The notes under the pieces were generated by a model. It was not told the origin of the DNA. It saw nothing but the letters and a program-made list of their open reading frames with translations, and made no database searches. From Lithodes maja (Eukaryota > Arthropoda > Malacostraca > Decapoda > Lithodidae), in contig JBAKBP010007683.1 in assembly GCA_037953745.1 (NCBI GenBank), positions 1 to 64,000 on the forward strand: a stretch of 64,000 nt of DNA, given 5' to 3'. The position numbers were made by a program, and so were the translations under genes. Numbering within the stretch: the first letter of the stretch is position 1; the number at the start of each line of letters is the position of its first letter. This document shows, piece by piece, positions 23,088 to 32,782 of this stretch.

Positions 23088-24973
23088 TGTGACGCATGTC
23101 GAGTATGAGCATGCTGTACAGAACGCCCAGTCAGGCCCCACTCTCGCTAGGATCGTCAGGGCAGGAACTTTGGCTGTAGTCTGTGTAGAGTTTCCTAACT
23201 TAGTTTATGTGAGCCGTTGTACTATAAGTATTATAAATATGTATTTTGTTTTCATCTGAGTCAACGAGTTCTATTTTATATCATTAGTTATAAGTGTTGT
23301 GTGTGGGACTTATTTGTAATGATGAGAGGAGAGAGAGAGATTACGTAACGGGGGCCAGTGAGTGCGCCACGCGGCAGGTAGGCCTAATTCCCTCCTCCCT
23401 CCTCCCTCCTCCCCCTCAGTGCGTGGGAAATCCTTTGTCGATCCCAGATTGAGAGAGAATATTACGTAATGATTGTCAGTGGGCGGTCCTTAGTAGTTTG
23501 CGATATGCTCACTAGAGGGCCGAGTATAAAAAGGGAAGTCTCGCCACATATTCTTCAGAACTCATTAGGCAGAGCGACTTCTCATATCCCTTGCAACTAT
23601 ACATATTCTTCCGACTGATGTGAACTTTCTCTACTCTCTGTACCGCCTACCTTCTTCTTTTCCCGAACCTTTTTTAACCTCAATGATCCCTTTGGTGCAG
23701 AGCTAGTCAGCCAAAGTATTATCGCTTGAGTTCTCACGAGATATATGCCTATTAGATAGCCTATTTTGGAAGGGATAACTAGAATAGGATTGATTAATGT
23801 TTGTTGCACTCGTATATGCATTTCCCTGTGTATGATTATTCATGTTCCTGTTTTCTGCTGATCTAGGTAATGCTAGACTGGGATAAGGCTACTAGAGTTG
23901 TGATTCCCTATGTGTATTAGGTTTTGTTGAACCTGTACAATCGCAACGGAGACTTGGGAAGACTAGGTGGTCTTTCTGACTGTGTACCTTGTGAGTTTAG
24001 CACTGTGTTGCGAGTGAGGGCTTTTGCCTCTGCCACCCAACACTGTGCTAACTCGTTTGCTTGACTTTGAGAGGATCGCCAGGAGAGAACCAGATACTAG
24101 TGATCTGGATCTCTCAAGAGAGCATCCCGTCAATTACCGTAATTTGGCCGCACAGTCTTAAGGACCTCGCTAGGCTACGAGCCGCTTGCTCAGCCATTGT
24201 TTCCTAGCCTACTACATCCCAGCTAGACTTTGCTCGGTCAGCAGATACAGCATAGTATTGAAGCTTTCCTTATGTATGTTATTGTTTATGCACTATTGAT
24301 TTCATGTGTGGCACGCTTAGCTACTTTAGAGATTAGTGGCCCACGAGCACAATCCTAGTAGGCTATGTCCAGTGCATTGTCGGAGTACTTCTTTTTTATG
24401 TTTGCCATTTACTACTGTCTATTCTTATAATTCTTCTTATGCCAATTTAAAGCCTTTAATTAATATTTTTGTGTCATGCTGGCAGTAATATTAGTTAATT
24501 GCCAGTGTGTTGCTTATTGAATTGCTGTTCAAAATCCGATACTTACTTCTCACGAGTATCCGAGAAGCATCTAACTTTATCAGAAGATTCCTTGCTCGAT
24601 GCTCGAGGACTATTGTTTAACGTAACGTAATAGTGCCGATCCGAAGTAGAGGGTGGAGGACTTCTTAAGTTCTTAGTCAAGGGTGGATTACTTCGGCTTC
24701 GGCCAATACTATTCTTTGGTGTTGTTGTATTTACTTCTTTGTTTGATTGTTGACCAGACTAGATAACTCCCGTCTCTTTATTAGTCTGTTGTGAAACGCT
24801 AGTACCGAGTTCTTGTATACCCCGTTATAGCAGATAGAACTCTGGAGGGTATTGGTGTTTTTTGTTCGGCTGGCAGTACTCTGGGGTTGGGATCGTGTGT
24901 TTCCGTTGTGGCAGCGAGCCATACTCGAGTCCTGTTTGAGAGCCCTAGTGTACCCGAGTGCCCGGTCGTAACA
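23088..24973 (+). mobile_element. 5' LTR of element 3
   Basis: 1,886 bp from TGTGACGCATGTC to GGTCGTAACA. It includes a 29-bp segment (about 24460-24490) missing from the 3' LTR. A run of CTCCCTCCTCC lies at about 23390-23415, upstream of the probable promoter. Confidence 0.95.
23525..23532 (+). promoter_or_regulatory. TATA box of element 3 5' LTR
   Basis: TATAAAAA in GCCGAGTATAAAAAGGGAAG, followed about 25-35 bp downstream by CTTCAGAACTCATTAGG, a plausible initiation region. The identical motif is in the 3' LTR at 29922-29929. The function is inferred from position and motif. Confidence 0.7.
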
Positions 24974-24975
24974 AA

Positions 24976-24983
24976 TGGCGACC
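24976..24983 (+). promoter_or_regulatory. Primer-binding site of element 3 (tRNA-Arg-like)
   Basis: TGGCGACC begins two bases after the 5' LTR end. TGGCGACC is the start of primer sites complementary to tRNA-Arg in other Gypsy elements. Complementarity beyond these 8 bases was not verified. Confidence 0.65.
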
Positions 24984-25187
24984 TTGCTTAGGATTTTGTG
25001 AACAGTATAAATTTTTGCAGAGTTGTACAACATTTGTTTGTTTGTACTTTAGCGTGCATATTGAAGAATATTTTTTTTTGTATGGCAATTAGTAGAGCAT
25101 TTAAGAGACTCCAGTTAATTTAGTAATTAGTGCTTGCATAAGGAAGTTTAACACTTTTGTCTCGAGAATTTTTTTGTGGACTTCAGT

Positions 25188-28100
25188 ATGTCGTGCCCTA
25201 GCACTGACGAGGAGCGAGAGATGCCATTTGAAGAGGTGCCGTTAGTAATCAGTGAGGAGGATGCTAGAGTTTTTGTGAGTAAGCGGTACCACGTGACGGA
25301 GGAGAGGCTGACTGGGGTGGATATTTATGGCTTGCACCTGATAGCCAAGGTTTTGGGCCTATCCAATGTAATAGGGATGTCCAAGGGGGAGCTGATTTCC
25401 TGGGTGTTGCGTGGGCGACATGGGGTTTCGGAGGAGAGGGCGTTTGGGGGGGTTCCTCCCCAGATCCCCTCTCACTCGACTCCCACAGTGCCGTCCACTC
25501 AGTTGCCGGAGGTTAGCACTCTCCCACAGAGGGATGAGAATTGGCAGATTGGAGTGCCCTCGGGCGGTGCACATGGTGGTTCCCCAGTTTTTGCCCCCCC
25601 TCCTTCAGTAGTGGCAGCTCCCTCTTCCTGCCTGTCTCCAGATATGATATTTAGACTTGAGCTTGCTAAAATTGAGACTAGGAAGCATGAGATTGAGAAT
25701 GAGACCAGAAGGCATGAAAATGAGACTAGGAAGCAGGAGAAGGAGATTGAGGCTGAGGTTAGGAGGCAAGAGGATGAGACCAGGAGGCACGAGGCTGAGC
25801 TTAGGTACGACTCAGAGAAATATTGTGCTCAAATAGATTTAGAGAAGACTCGTGCAGAGTCGACAGGGACTCGGATGGGCCGTGAGGGCCAAGTAAGAGA
25901 ACAGTCCTTGTCCCACTTAGTCAAATTGGTGCCGGCATTTAGTGAAACTGAAGTCACAGAATTTTTTAATCGTTTTGAGAAGAAGTGTAGGGAGCATAAT
26001 TGGCCTGAAGAGAAGTGGGCAGCTCTAGTCTCCTCAAGACTTACGGGTAAGGGTCTGAAGGCTTATGATGCACTGCCTTTAGAGTCTTGCATTGACTACC
26101 CAGTATTGAAGAGAGCTGTCCTACGGGCATACGAGTTGCAACCAGAAACATATCGATTGAAGTTTCGGGGTGTTACAAAGACTAGGGAGGCGACCTTTCT
26201 TGAACATGCCCGGGACTTAAAAGATGCACTTACAAACTGGACACGTTCTGAGAAAGCTGAGACGGCCGAACAGTTGACTGAGCTGTTTCTGCTCGAGCAG
26301 TTTTATAAGTGTACTGGTGCAGAAATGACTTTAACTATTAAAGAAAAGAGCCCAAAAACTCTACAGGAGGCAGCTGAGATGGCTGACCTCCGGCTATCGC
26401 TAATTCGTGGGTGCGGGTCTGCCCAGCGTAGTGAGGCAGGTAACAAGGGGCGTGACGCCCCACCCCCCCGAGTTAGTGATATACATTATGCAAATAAGTA
26501 CAAGAGCCATGATACCAAGACTGACCACAAGACTAGCACCGTCCCATTTAAGAAGGGGCCGGGCCCTTCCCAGTACCAAGGGAAGCCCAGAGGGGAGTTG
26601 GAGTGTTATCATTGTCATGAAAAGGGGCACTTTGCAAGAGTCTGTCCTAGCAAACCACCTACAGCAGCTGTGTCTTTGGCCTGCAACATTGGTGTGTCTC
26701 CGAAGTCTTCTGAGTTTGCCCGGGGCAGTTCGTCAGAGGCTGAGGCACAGCCAATGCAGAAGCACCTGGGAGGCTCGAACCCTGCTCAGGATGCTTTTTG
26801 CGACCATAGAGGGCGGGGTTGCGTGATGTGGGCGGGGCGCAAGCATGGAGTAGAGGTCTTGCGTGATACAGGTGCTTCCCAGACTCTGATGAATAACTTG
26901 ACTGGCTACCCTATAAACGCGGCTCGGGTGGTAGTGGTGCAGGGTATTAATGCAACTCGGTCATACCCGCTGGTGCGGTTGGAGTTGGAGGTGGATGGTG
27001 TGGCACGTGAATTGGATGTCGGGATTGTGGAGAAACTGCCAGTGGAGGGCGTCGACCTTCTTCTCGGCAACGACTTTGCAATGCCCGCTTCTGAGGTTCT
27101 ACCCTTAGTCGTTGCCGAGAGGCCGGCCGACGTGAGTAGGGAAGAGCGAGAGTGGGTCGAGCGGTGCCAGACACAACCCATGGCGTGTGTTGTCACCCGA
27201 GCTCGGGCAGATAAAGTGTCACAGCCTAGTCCTCCGTCTTCAGACCAGCAGAGGAACGATCAACAGGAGGAGGCTAAAGCTGGAGTTGGTTTTAAGAGTT
27301 TTGACTCGGCGGCTCTCCTGGGTGATTCAGTATTGGCGCCTACGTTAGAGTCTGGAGAGGCCCCAGGACCTGTCACAGCTAGTGAGGAGGTAGGGCAGGA
27401 AGAGACTCCGAGGCAGCAACGTTACACACGGAGAGAAAAAAGGGTTGCTCAGTTTGATATTGGGGTAGGACTTGGGTTGCTTCGGAAGCATCTAGACAGG
27501 TTGGTTCCCTCAGATATTTGTAAACTGCAGTTGGAGGATCCGGAAGTTCAGAAGTGTGGTAATGGTGCTGTCGAGATCAAACGCGAGGACGGGGAAGCAT
27601 GTCATGTGAACCTGTTGGAGGAGTTTGTGAGGCAACCACCTGAGCAGCCTACTGTCCCTGCGTTGGTCTGCCGCGGCCAAGGTGGAGAAGGAGAGGGGGG
27701 CAGCAGGGCACAGGTGGAGGAGAGTAGGGATTGTCATGTCTCGGCGGAGCAGTGGGCGGGGGACACGAGTCTGGTGGCTGTGGAAGCGCTAGAGCACCTG
27801 CCTGAGCAGCAGTGTGCAGCACTCCAGCACCAGCTCGGTTCATACCCCACTGGTCGTGCCGAGCCCCTGAGTCTCACAACTCGGGCGGTGCAAGATGTTC
27901 CACGGGCAGGTCACGTGAATGTTGAAAGACCGTTAGCCTCGTTGTTTCGGTGGTTCAAGGTGGGCGACGAGGCTTTGGCATGGTTGCCAGGTCAGGGTCG
28001 ACCCATGGCTGCCAAGGGTGGTGGTCAAAAGGAGGACATTGAGCAGATTGGTGAGGTTGACTGTGGAGTGGATGTGCCCGGTCGTCACATAGCCTCCCAA

Positions 28101-29000
28101 TGCTGCTCTAGTCTAATGCAACAGCCCTACCATAGACCGACTGTATCTGGCCATGTCTCTAAAAGCGGTGATGCTGAGCAGGCAGATGTCGTCACAAGGA
28201 ATGCGGGGGTGCGCATGTACGGTATCGGCGGGGAAGCCTTAGCAATAATGAACTATGGGAGTGACTGCACAGGTGGTACTGATTGTCCCTCTCATGACCT
28301 GGCTGTTCTAGGGACGAAGGTGGAGAAGGAGGGAGACTACAGGTTAGAAGCTGCGGTCTCGGCTGGGTTGTGGGAGGGCACTAGGCATGTTGTTCGTGGA
28401 GACAGTGCAAGGCAGTTGTTTACTAGGCTATGGCAGTACTTTCGCATGTTTGTTGCTTCTCCAGGCCTGATGTACGGGGTAGAATCCGGCATGCAGGCTG
28501 GAGATAGTGCAAGGCTCAGTTTAATTCCCTACCGTATAAATCCTGCTCGACAGCCTATGGTGCAAGCAGAGCTGGATGTTGTGGACGGGAGTGCCTACCA
28601 GTGCAATGTTATGCCTGACGGACGTAAGAATGCACTAGCAACGTTTCAGAACCTGATGAATGAAATTGAAAAGGACGATGATGGGCTGGAGCATCTTGTT
28701 AAATTCGGCTCAGAGAAGTACAATTCGGCCCAGGGGAGCTGCTCTGTTGTCGAGGAGGAGCTGCTGGCGGTTGTGCTTGCGCTGGGGCATTTCGAGGTCT
28801 ATGTTCCAGCCTATGGTCCGGTCGTTGTAGTTTACCCAGATCATCACCCTCTCAAGATTTTGGACCAGTTTCACAATCGGAATATGAGGCTGACCAGGTG
28901 GTCACTAAGGTTATTGGTATATAACCTGGACATACGCCATATTGCCGGTTGTGACAACGTGGTTGCAGATGGTCGTTCAAGGGTATATGATCCTGGGTAG
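25188..29000 (+). CDS. Gag-protease-(IN/RT remnants)-RNase H polyprotein of element 3
   Basis: 1,270 uninterrupted codons from ATG at 25188. Domains in order: an unknown N-terminal domain; a charged coiled coil of ETRRHE-type repeats (about 165-215); a SCAN/Gag-like helical domain (about 250-400); a CX2CX4HX4C zinc knuckle (CYHCHEKGHFARVC, about 475); a retropepsin with LRDTGASQT (about 565) and LLLGNDF. Then come possible integrase C-terminal pieces (CHVNLLEEF, about 808; FKVGDEALAWLPGQGRP, about 925), an RT start (PYRINPARQPMVQ, about 1115), a piece of the RT region after the catalytic box (MPDGRKNALATFQNLMN, about 1145), and RNase H (EEELLAVVLALGHFEVYV, PDHHPL, VVADGRSR) ending at the stop. 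The integrase core, HHCC domain and RT YxDD region are absent. RNase H at the very end, with integrase remnants before RT, fits the PR-IN-RT-RH order of Gmr1-like Gypsy elements. Confidence 0.85.
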   Translation: MSCPSTDEEREMPFEEVPLVISEEDARVFVSKRYHVTEERLTGVDIYGLHLIAKVLGLSNVIGMSKGELISWVLRGRHGVSEERAFGGVPPQIPSHSTPTVPSTQLPEVSTLPQRDENWQIGVPSGGAHGGSPVFAPPPSVVAAPSSCLSPDMIFRLELAKIETRKHEIENETRRHENETRKQEKEIEAEVRRQEDETRRHEAELRYDSEKYCAQIDLEKTRAESTGTRMGREGQVREQSLSHLVKLVPAFSETEVTEFFNRFEKKCREHNWPEEKWAALVSSRLTGKGLKAYDALPLESCIDYPVLKRAVLRAYELQPETYRLKFRGVTKTREATFLEHARDLKDALTNWTRSEKAETAEQLTELFLLEQFYKCTGAEMTLTIKEKSPKTLQEAAEMADLRLSLIRGCGSAQRSEAGNKGRDAPPPRVSDIHYANKYKSHDTKTDHKTSTVPFKKGPGPSQYQGKPRGELECYHCHEKGHFARVCPSKPPTAAVSLACNIGVSPKSSEFARGSSSEAEAQPMQKHLGGSNPAQDAFCDHRGRGCVMWAGRKHGVEVLRDTGASQTLMNNLTGYPINAARVVVVQGINATRSYPLVRLELEVDGVARELDVGIVEKLPVEGVDLLLGNDFAMPASEVLPLVVAERPADVSREEREWVERCQTQPMACVVTRARADKVSQPSPPSSDQQRNDQQEEAKAGVGFKSFDSAALLGDSVLAPTLESGEAPGPVTASEEVGQEETPRQQRYTRREKRVAQFDIGVGLGLLRKHLDRLVPSDICKLQLEDPEVQKCGNGAVEIKREDGEACHVNLLEEFVRQPPEQPTVPALVCRGQGGEGEGGSRAQVEESRDCHVSAEQWAGDTSLVAVEALEHLPEQQCAALQHQLGSYPTGRAEPLSLTTRAVQDVPRAGHVNVERPLASLFRWFKVGDEALAWLPGQGRPMAAKGGGQKEDIEQIGEVDCGVDVPGRHIASQCCSSLMQQPYHRPTVSGHVSKSGDAEQADVVTRNAGVRMYGIGGEALAIMNYGSDCTGGTDCPSHDLAVLGTKVEKEGDYRLEAAVSAGLWEGTRHVVRGDSARQLFTRLWQYFRMFVASPGLMYGVESGMQAGDSARLSLIPYRINPARQPMVQAELDVVDGSAYQCNVMPDGRKNALATFQNLMNEIEKDDDGLEHLVKFGSEKYNSAQGSCSVVEEELLAVVLALGHFEVYVPAYGPVVVVYPDHHPLKILDQFHNRNMRLTRWSLRLLVYNLDIRHIAGCDNVVADGRSRVYDPG

Positions 29001-29484
29001 ATTGACACACGGGTAGCCTCCTGCTTTAGTTTGAATAGTATTTTGCGCTTGGTGCTTGTTGGCTCGCGGTTGTAGCCCAGCGTATTGGGTCGTAAAGCAG
29101 GAGTTGAGCGTTTGGTATAGAAGAAAAATAGGCTGCCCTTATAGTGCAGCCGGGAAAAACATATTAAAATATAAAAATCATAAAAAAAACTCTTTCTTTT
29201 TGATATAGATAATTGTATAAGTTTGTCATAGCCTATTGAGTTTGAGTAGTCCACGAACTATCAAACGGCTGAGCTGCTGTAAGCTCGCTCTGGGAGCATG
29301 ATATTGTGTCTTTTGCTATTGTTGGGAGGAGTTATAAAATGTGAATTTTTTTTTAATAAGACGTGTTTTAGTGATAAACTCAGCTTTGTTTTAGTGCCAT
29401 GCGGTCGCTGGGTGTGAGGGGCTTGATGGGGTTCTGTGTGTCAGATTTTAGCTCAGGGTTGAGCAAGTAAAATCTTGGGGGAGG
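29001..29484 (+). other. Element 3 non-coding 3' region and polypurine tract
   Basis: 484 bases between the stop codon and the 3' LTR. It has no ORF with a recognisable domain; in a conventional Ty3/Gypsy element integrase would lie here. It ends in the purine run GGGGGAGG before TGTGACG, the likely polypurine tract. Confidence 0.75.
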
Positions 29485-31341
29485 TGTGACGCATGTCGAG
29501 TATGAGCATGCTGTACAGAACGCCCAGTCAGGCCCCACTCTCGCTAGGATCGTCAGGGCAGGAACTTTGGCTGTAGTCTGTGTAGAGTTTCCTAACTTAG
29601 TTTATGTGAGCCGTTGTACTATAAGTATTATAAATATGTATTTTGTTTTCATCTGAGTCAACGAGTTCTATTTTATATCATTAGTTATAAGTGTTGTGTG
29701 TGGGACTTATTTGTAATGATGAGAGGAGAGAGAGAGATTACGTAACGGGGGCCAGTGAGTGCGCCACGCGGCAGGTAGGCCTAATTCCCTCCTCCCTCCT
29801 CCCTCCTCCCCCTCAGTGCGTGGGAAATCCTTTGTCGATCCCAGATTGAGAGAGAATATTACGTAATGATTGTCAGTGGGCGGTCCTTAGTAGTTTGCGA
29901 TATGCTCACTAGAGGGCCGAGTATAAAAAGGGAAGTCTCGCCACATATTCTTCAGAACTCATTAGGCAGAGCGACTTCTCATATCCCTTGCAACTATACA
30001 TATTCTTCCGACTGATGTGAACTTTCTCTACTCTCTGTACCGCCTACCTTCTTCTTTTCTCGAACCTTTTTTAACCTCAATGATCCCTTTGGTGCTGAGC
30101 TAGTCAGCCAAAGTATTATCGCTTGAGTTCTCACGAGATATATGCCTATTAGATAGCCTATTTTGGAAGGGATAACTAGAATAGGATTGATTAATGTTTG
30201 TTGCACTCGTATATGCATTTCCCTGTGTATGATTATTCATGTTCCTGTTTTCTGCTGATCTAGGTAATGCTAGACTGGGATAAGGCTACTAGAGTTGTGA
30301 TTCCCTATGTGTATTAGGTTTTGTTGAACCTGTACAATCGCAACGGAGACTTGGGAAGCCTAGGTGGTCTTTCTGACTGTGTACCTTGTGAGTTTAGCAC
30401 TGTGTTGCGAGTGAGGGGTTTTGCCTCTGCCACCCAACACTGTGCTAACTCGTTTGCTTGACTTTGAGAGGATCGCCAGGAGAGAACCAGATACTAGTGA
30501 TCTGGATCTCTCAAGAGAGCATCCCGTCAATTACCGTAATTTGGCCGCACAGTCTTAAGGACCTCGCTAGGCTACGAGCCGCTTGCTCAGCCATTGTTTC
30601 CTAGCCTACTACATCCCAGCTAGACTTTGCTCGGTCAGCAGATACAGCATAGTATTGAAGCTTTCCTTATGTATGTTATTGTTTATGCACTATTGATTTC
30701 ATGTGTGGCACGCTTAGCTACTTTAGAGATTAGTGGCCCACGAGCACAATCCTAGTAGGCTATGGCCAGTGCATTGTCGGAGTACTTCTTTTTTATGTTT
30801 GCCATTTACTACTGTCTATTCTTATAATTCTTCTTATGCCAATTTAAAGCCTTTAATATTAGTTAATTGCCAGTGTGTTGCTTATTGAATTGCTGTTCAA
30901 AATCCGATACTTACTTCTCACGAGTATCCGAGAAGCATCTAACTTTATCAGAAGATTCCTTGCTCGATGCTCGAGGACTATTGTTTAACGTAACGTAATA
31001 GTGCCGATCCGAAGTAGAGGGTGGAGGACTTCTTAAGTTCTTAGTCAAGGGTGGATTACTTCGGCTTCGGCCAACACTATTCTTTGGTGTTGTTGTATTT
31101 ACTTCTTTGTTTGATTGTTGACCAGACTAGATAACTCCCGTCTCTTTATTAGTCTGTTGTGAAACGCTAGTACCGAGTTCTTGTATACCCCGTTATAGCA
31201 GATAGAACTCTGGAGGGTATTGGTGTTTTTTGTTCGGCTGGCAGTACTCTGGGGTTGGGATCGTGTGTTTCCGTTGTGGCAGCGAGCCATACTCGAGTCC
31301 TGTTTGAGAGCCCTAGTGTACCCGAGTGCCCGGTCGTAACA
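29485..31341 (+). mobile_element. 3' LTR of element 3
   Basis: 1,857 bp, same ends as the 5' LTR, with the TATA motif at 29922-29929. Shorter than the 5' LTR by one 29-bp deletion near 30853. Followed by CACG and the rest of the split X repeat. Confidence 0.95.
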
Positions 31342-31345
31342 CACG

Positions 31346-32416
31346 TGACTCGCTAGACTAATGAGAGTTGCCTAATCAAAGGGTCTCAAAACGGCAGTAC
31401 GACAAGCCCTTCAAGCCGACACTCCTCTAGCGGTAACCTCACCCTCTGTGGGGTTAAAATGCTAAGGTGTCACTCACACACCCGCACACATCCACACACA
31501 CGTGACTCGCTAGACTAATGAGAGTTGCCTAATTAAAGGGTCTCAAAAAGGCAGTACGACAAGCCCTTCAAGCCGACACTCCTCTAGCGGTAACCATCAC
31601 CCTCTGTGGGGTTAAGTGTTACGGCGTCACTCACCACACCCGCACACATCCACACACACCCCTGGCCACGTGCATAGCTAAATCAGTGGGATATCGCCGC
31701 AGGAGAACTATGTCGCCCTGGGCATCCCTAGCCTTTAGCAAGCCCTCTGTGGGGTCATGCTTACACCTGCTATTCTCGGCCATAGCATTAAGCTAATTCG
31801 GTCGGCGTCACAACCTTGGCCATGTGTACGGTCTGGCACAGTCCTGGTGACTGGCCAACGCACACAAGCACACCACCACACATCACTCTCACCACCACAC
31901 ATCACTCTGGATATCTCAATCAACGTTGACACTTGTCTAACTGAATTGGACTCACCTGATTATGGTTGAATTAGGGCACGAGGTGCCCTCGCAGCCCTGC
32001 CGACCCATTCATCGCGGGCACAATAAAAATGGACTATCTCGTTGGGGTCGGGCAGGAGAAGAATAAGGCCTGTCCTGGGCATTCCTGCCCCCTTTATAAC
32101 CTTGGTTTTCCCCTTCCCCATCACATTTTGAATTTGGTGCCAATGAAAAGACTGGACACTCCCTATGACCACGCCTACAACATGAACGCATACACACATG
32201 TACGCATAACGGCGGCCTACCCACGCTCACAAACAAGAACGCACACACGCACACATGTACGCGAGGCGCCTAGCGGTACACAGGCCTATGCCTGTGCCTC
32301 CACCCCTCACCTCTCCCTTTCTCTACAGCTGTTCCCACCTCTCCAATTTTTCCCGCGCTCGAGAAATATACCTAACCCTATAGTATATAATCACAGTCAC
32401 GGCCTGACCCGTGACA
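31346..32416. mobile_element. Element X, right direct repeat, second part
   Basis: Continues the third 155-bp unit, adds a fourth (from about 31500), then matches 19640-20409 closely and ends at the same CCTGACCCGTGACA. A 134-codon ORF (32029-32433) matches that of the left repeat but is of the low-complexity type and not convincing as a gene. Confidence 0.85.
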
Positions 32417-32782
32417 ACATGCCATGCAGGTAAAAGTTTTTTTTAACGAAGTGGCTACGGGACACCACTGGTGGTGTCCCGTAGCCCAGCCTCACTGGCT
32501 GGGCTGCGTGACACTACCAGTGGTGTCTCGCAGCCCAGCCACACTGGGTAGGCTACGGGACACCACCACAAGTGTTTTCGTATTTATCGCCATATAATTC
32601 AGCCAATTAGACTGTTGAATCGAAATTCTTTGGATTATTATTTATATTATCATTAAAACCGTTGGACTTTATTAAATTATAATCCTACATGTTGTATATA
32701 CAGACCTATTCCACACTCAACTCCCTACGCCACACACACTCACACATACCTATTTATACATCTAACTAGGCTTATATATAGC
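32417..32782. other. Unique flank with dyad-symmetric tandem repeat
   Basis: Between element X and the solo LTR. 32453-32575 is built of hairpins; see the separate entry. The rest is AT-rich with no ORF and ends at the target-site copy ATAGC (32778-32782). It is the far-side flank of the element 1 insertion site and has no counterpart beside element 1 in the left arm. Confidence 0.75.
32453..32575. repeat. Tandem repeat of ~53 bp made of paired hairpins
   Basis: Unit 1 has a perfect inverted repeat of 16-bp arms around 2 bases (32453-32486, arm GGCTACGGGACACCAC) and then 9-bp arms AGCCCAGCC/GGCTGGGCT (32483-32505). Unit 2 repeats the plan with mismatches (about 32506-32555). A third, partial unit restarts with GGCTACGGGACACCACC. 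Strong cruciform or RNA hairpin potential. Confidence 0.88.

Larger units (their letters stand above)
23088..31341 (+). mobile_element. LTR element 3 (Gypsy, Gmr1-like order), RT- and integrase-deleted
   Basis: Complete LTR-to-LTR insertion flanked by the 4-bp duplication CACG (23084-23087 and 31342-31345), sitting within an X tandem repeat whose continuity is restored if the element is removed. The LTRs are TGTGACG...CGTAACA. By eye they differ by one 29-bp indel and about six substitutions over 1.86 kb, so the insertion is recent. One long ORF encodes Gag, protease and fragments of integrase, RT and RNase H. Confidence 0.93.

Noticed and set aside
23044..23259. Short ORF across the start of the element 3 LTR
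   Set aside because: It crosses an insertion junction between X repeat DNA and the LTR and so cannot be an ancestral coding unit.
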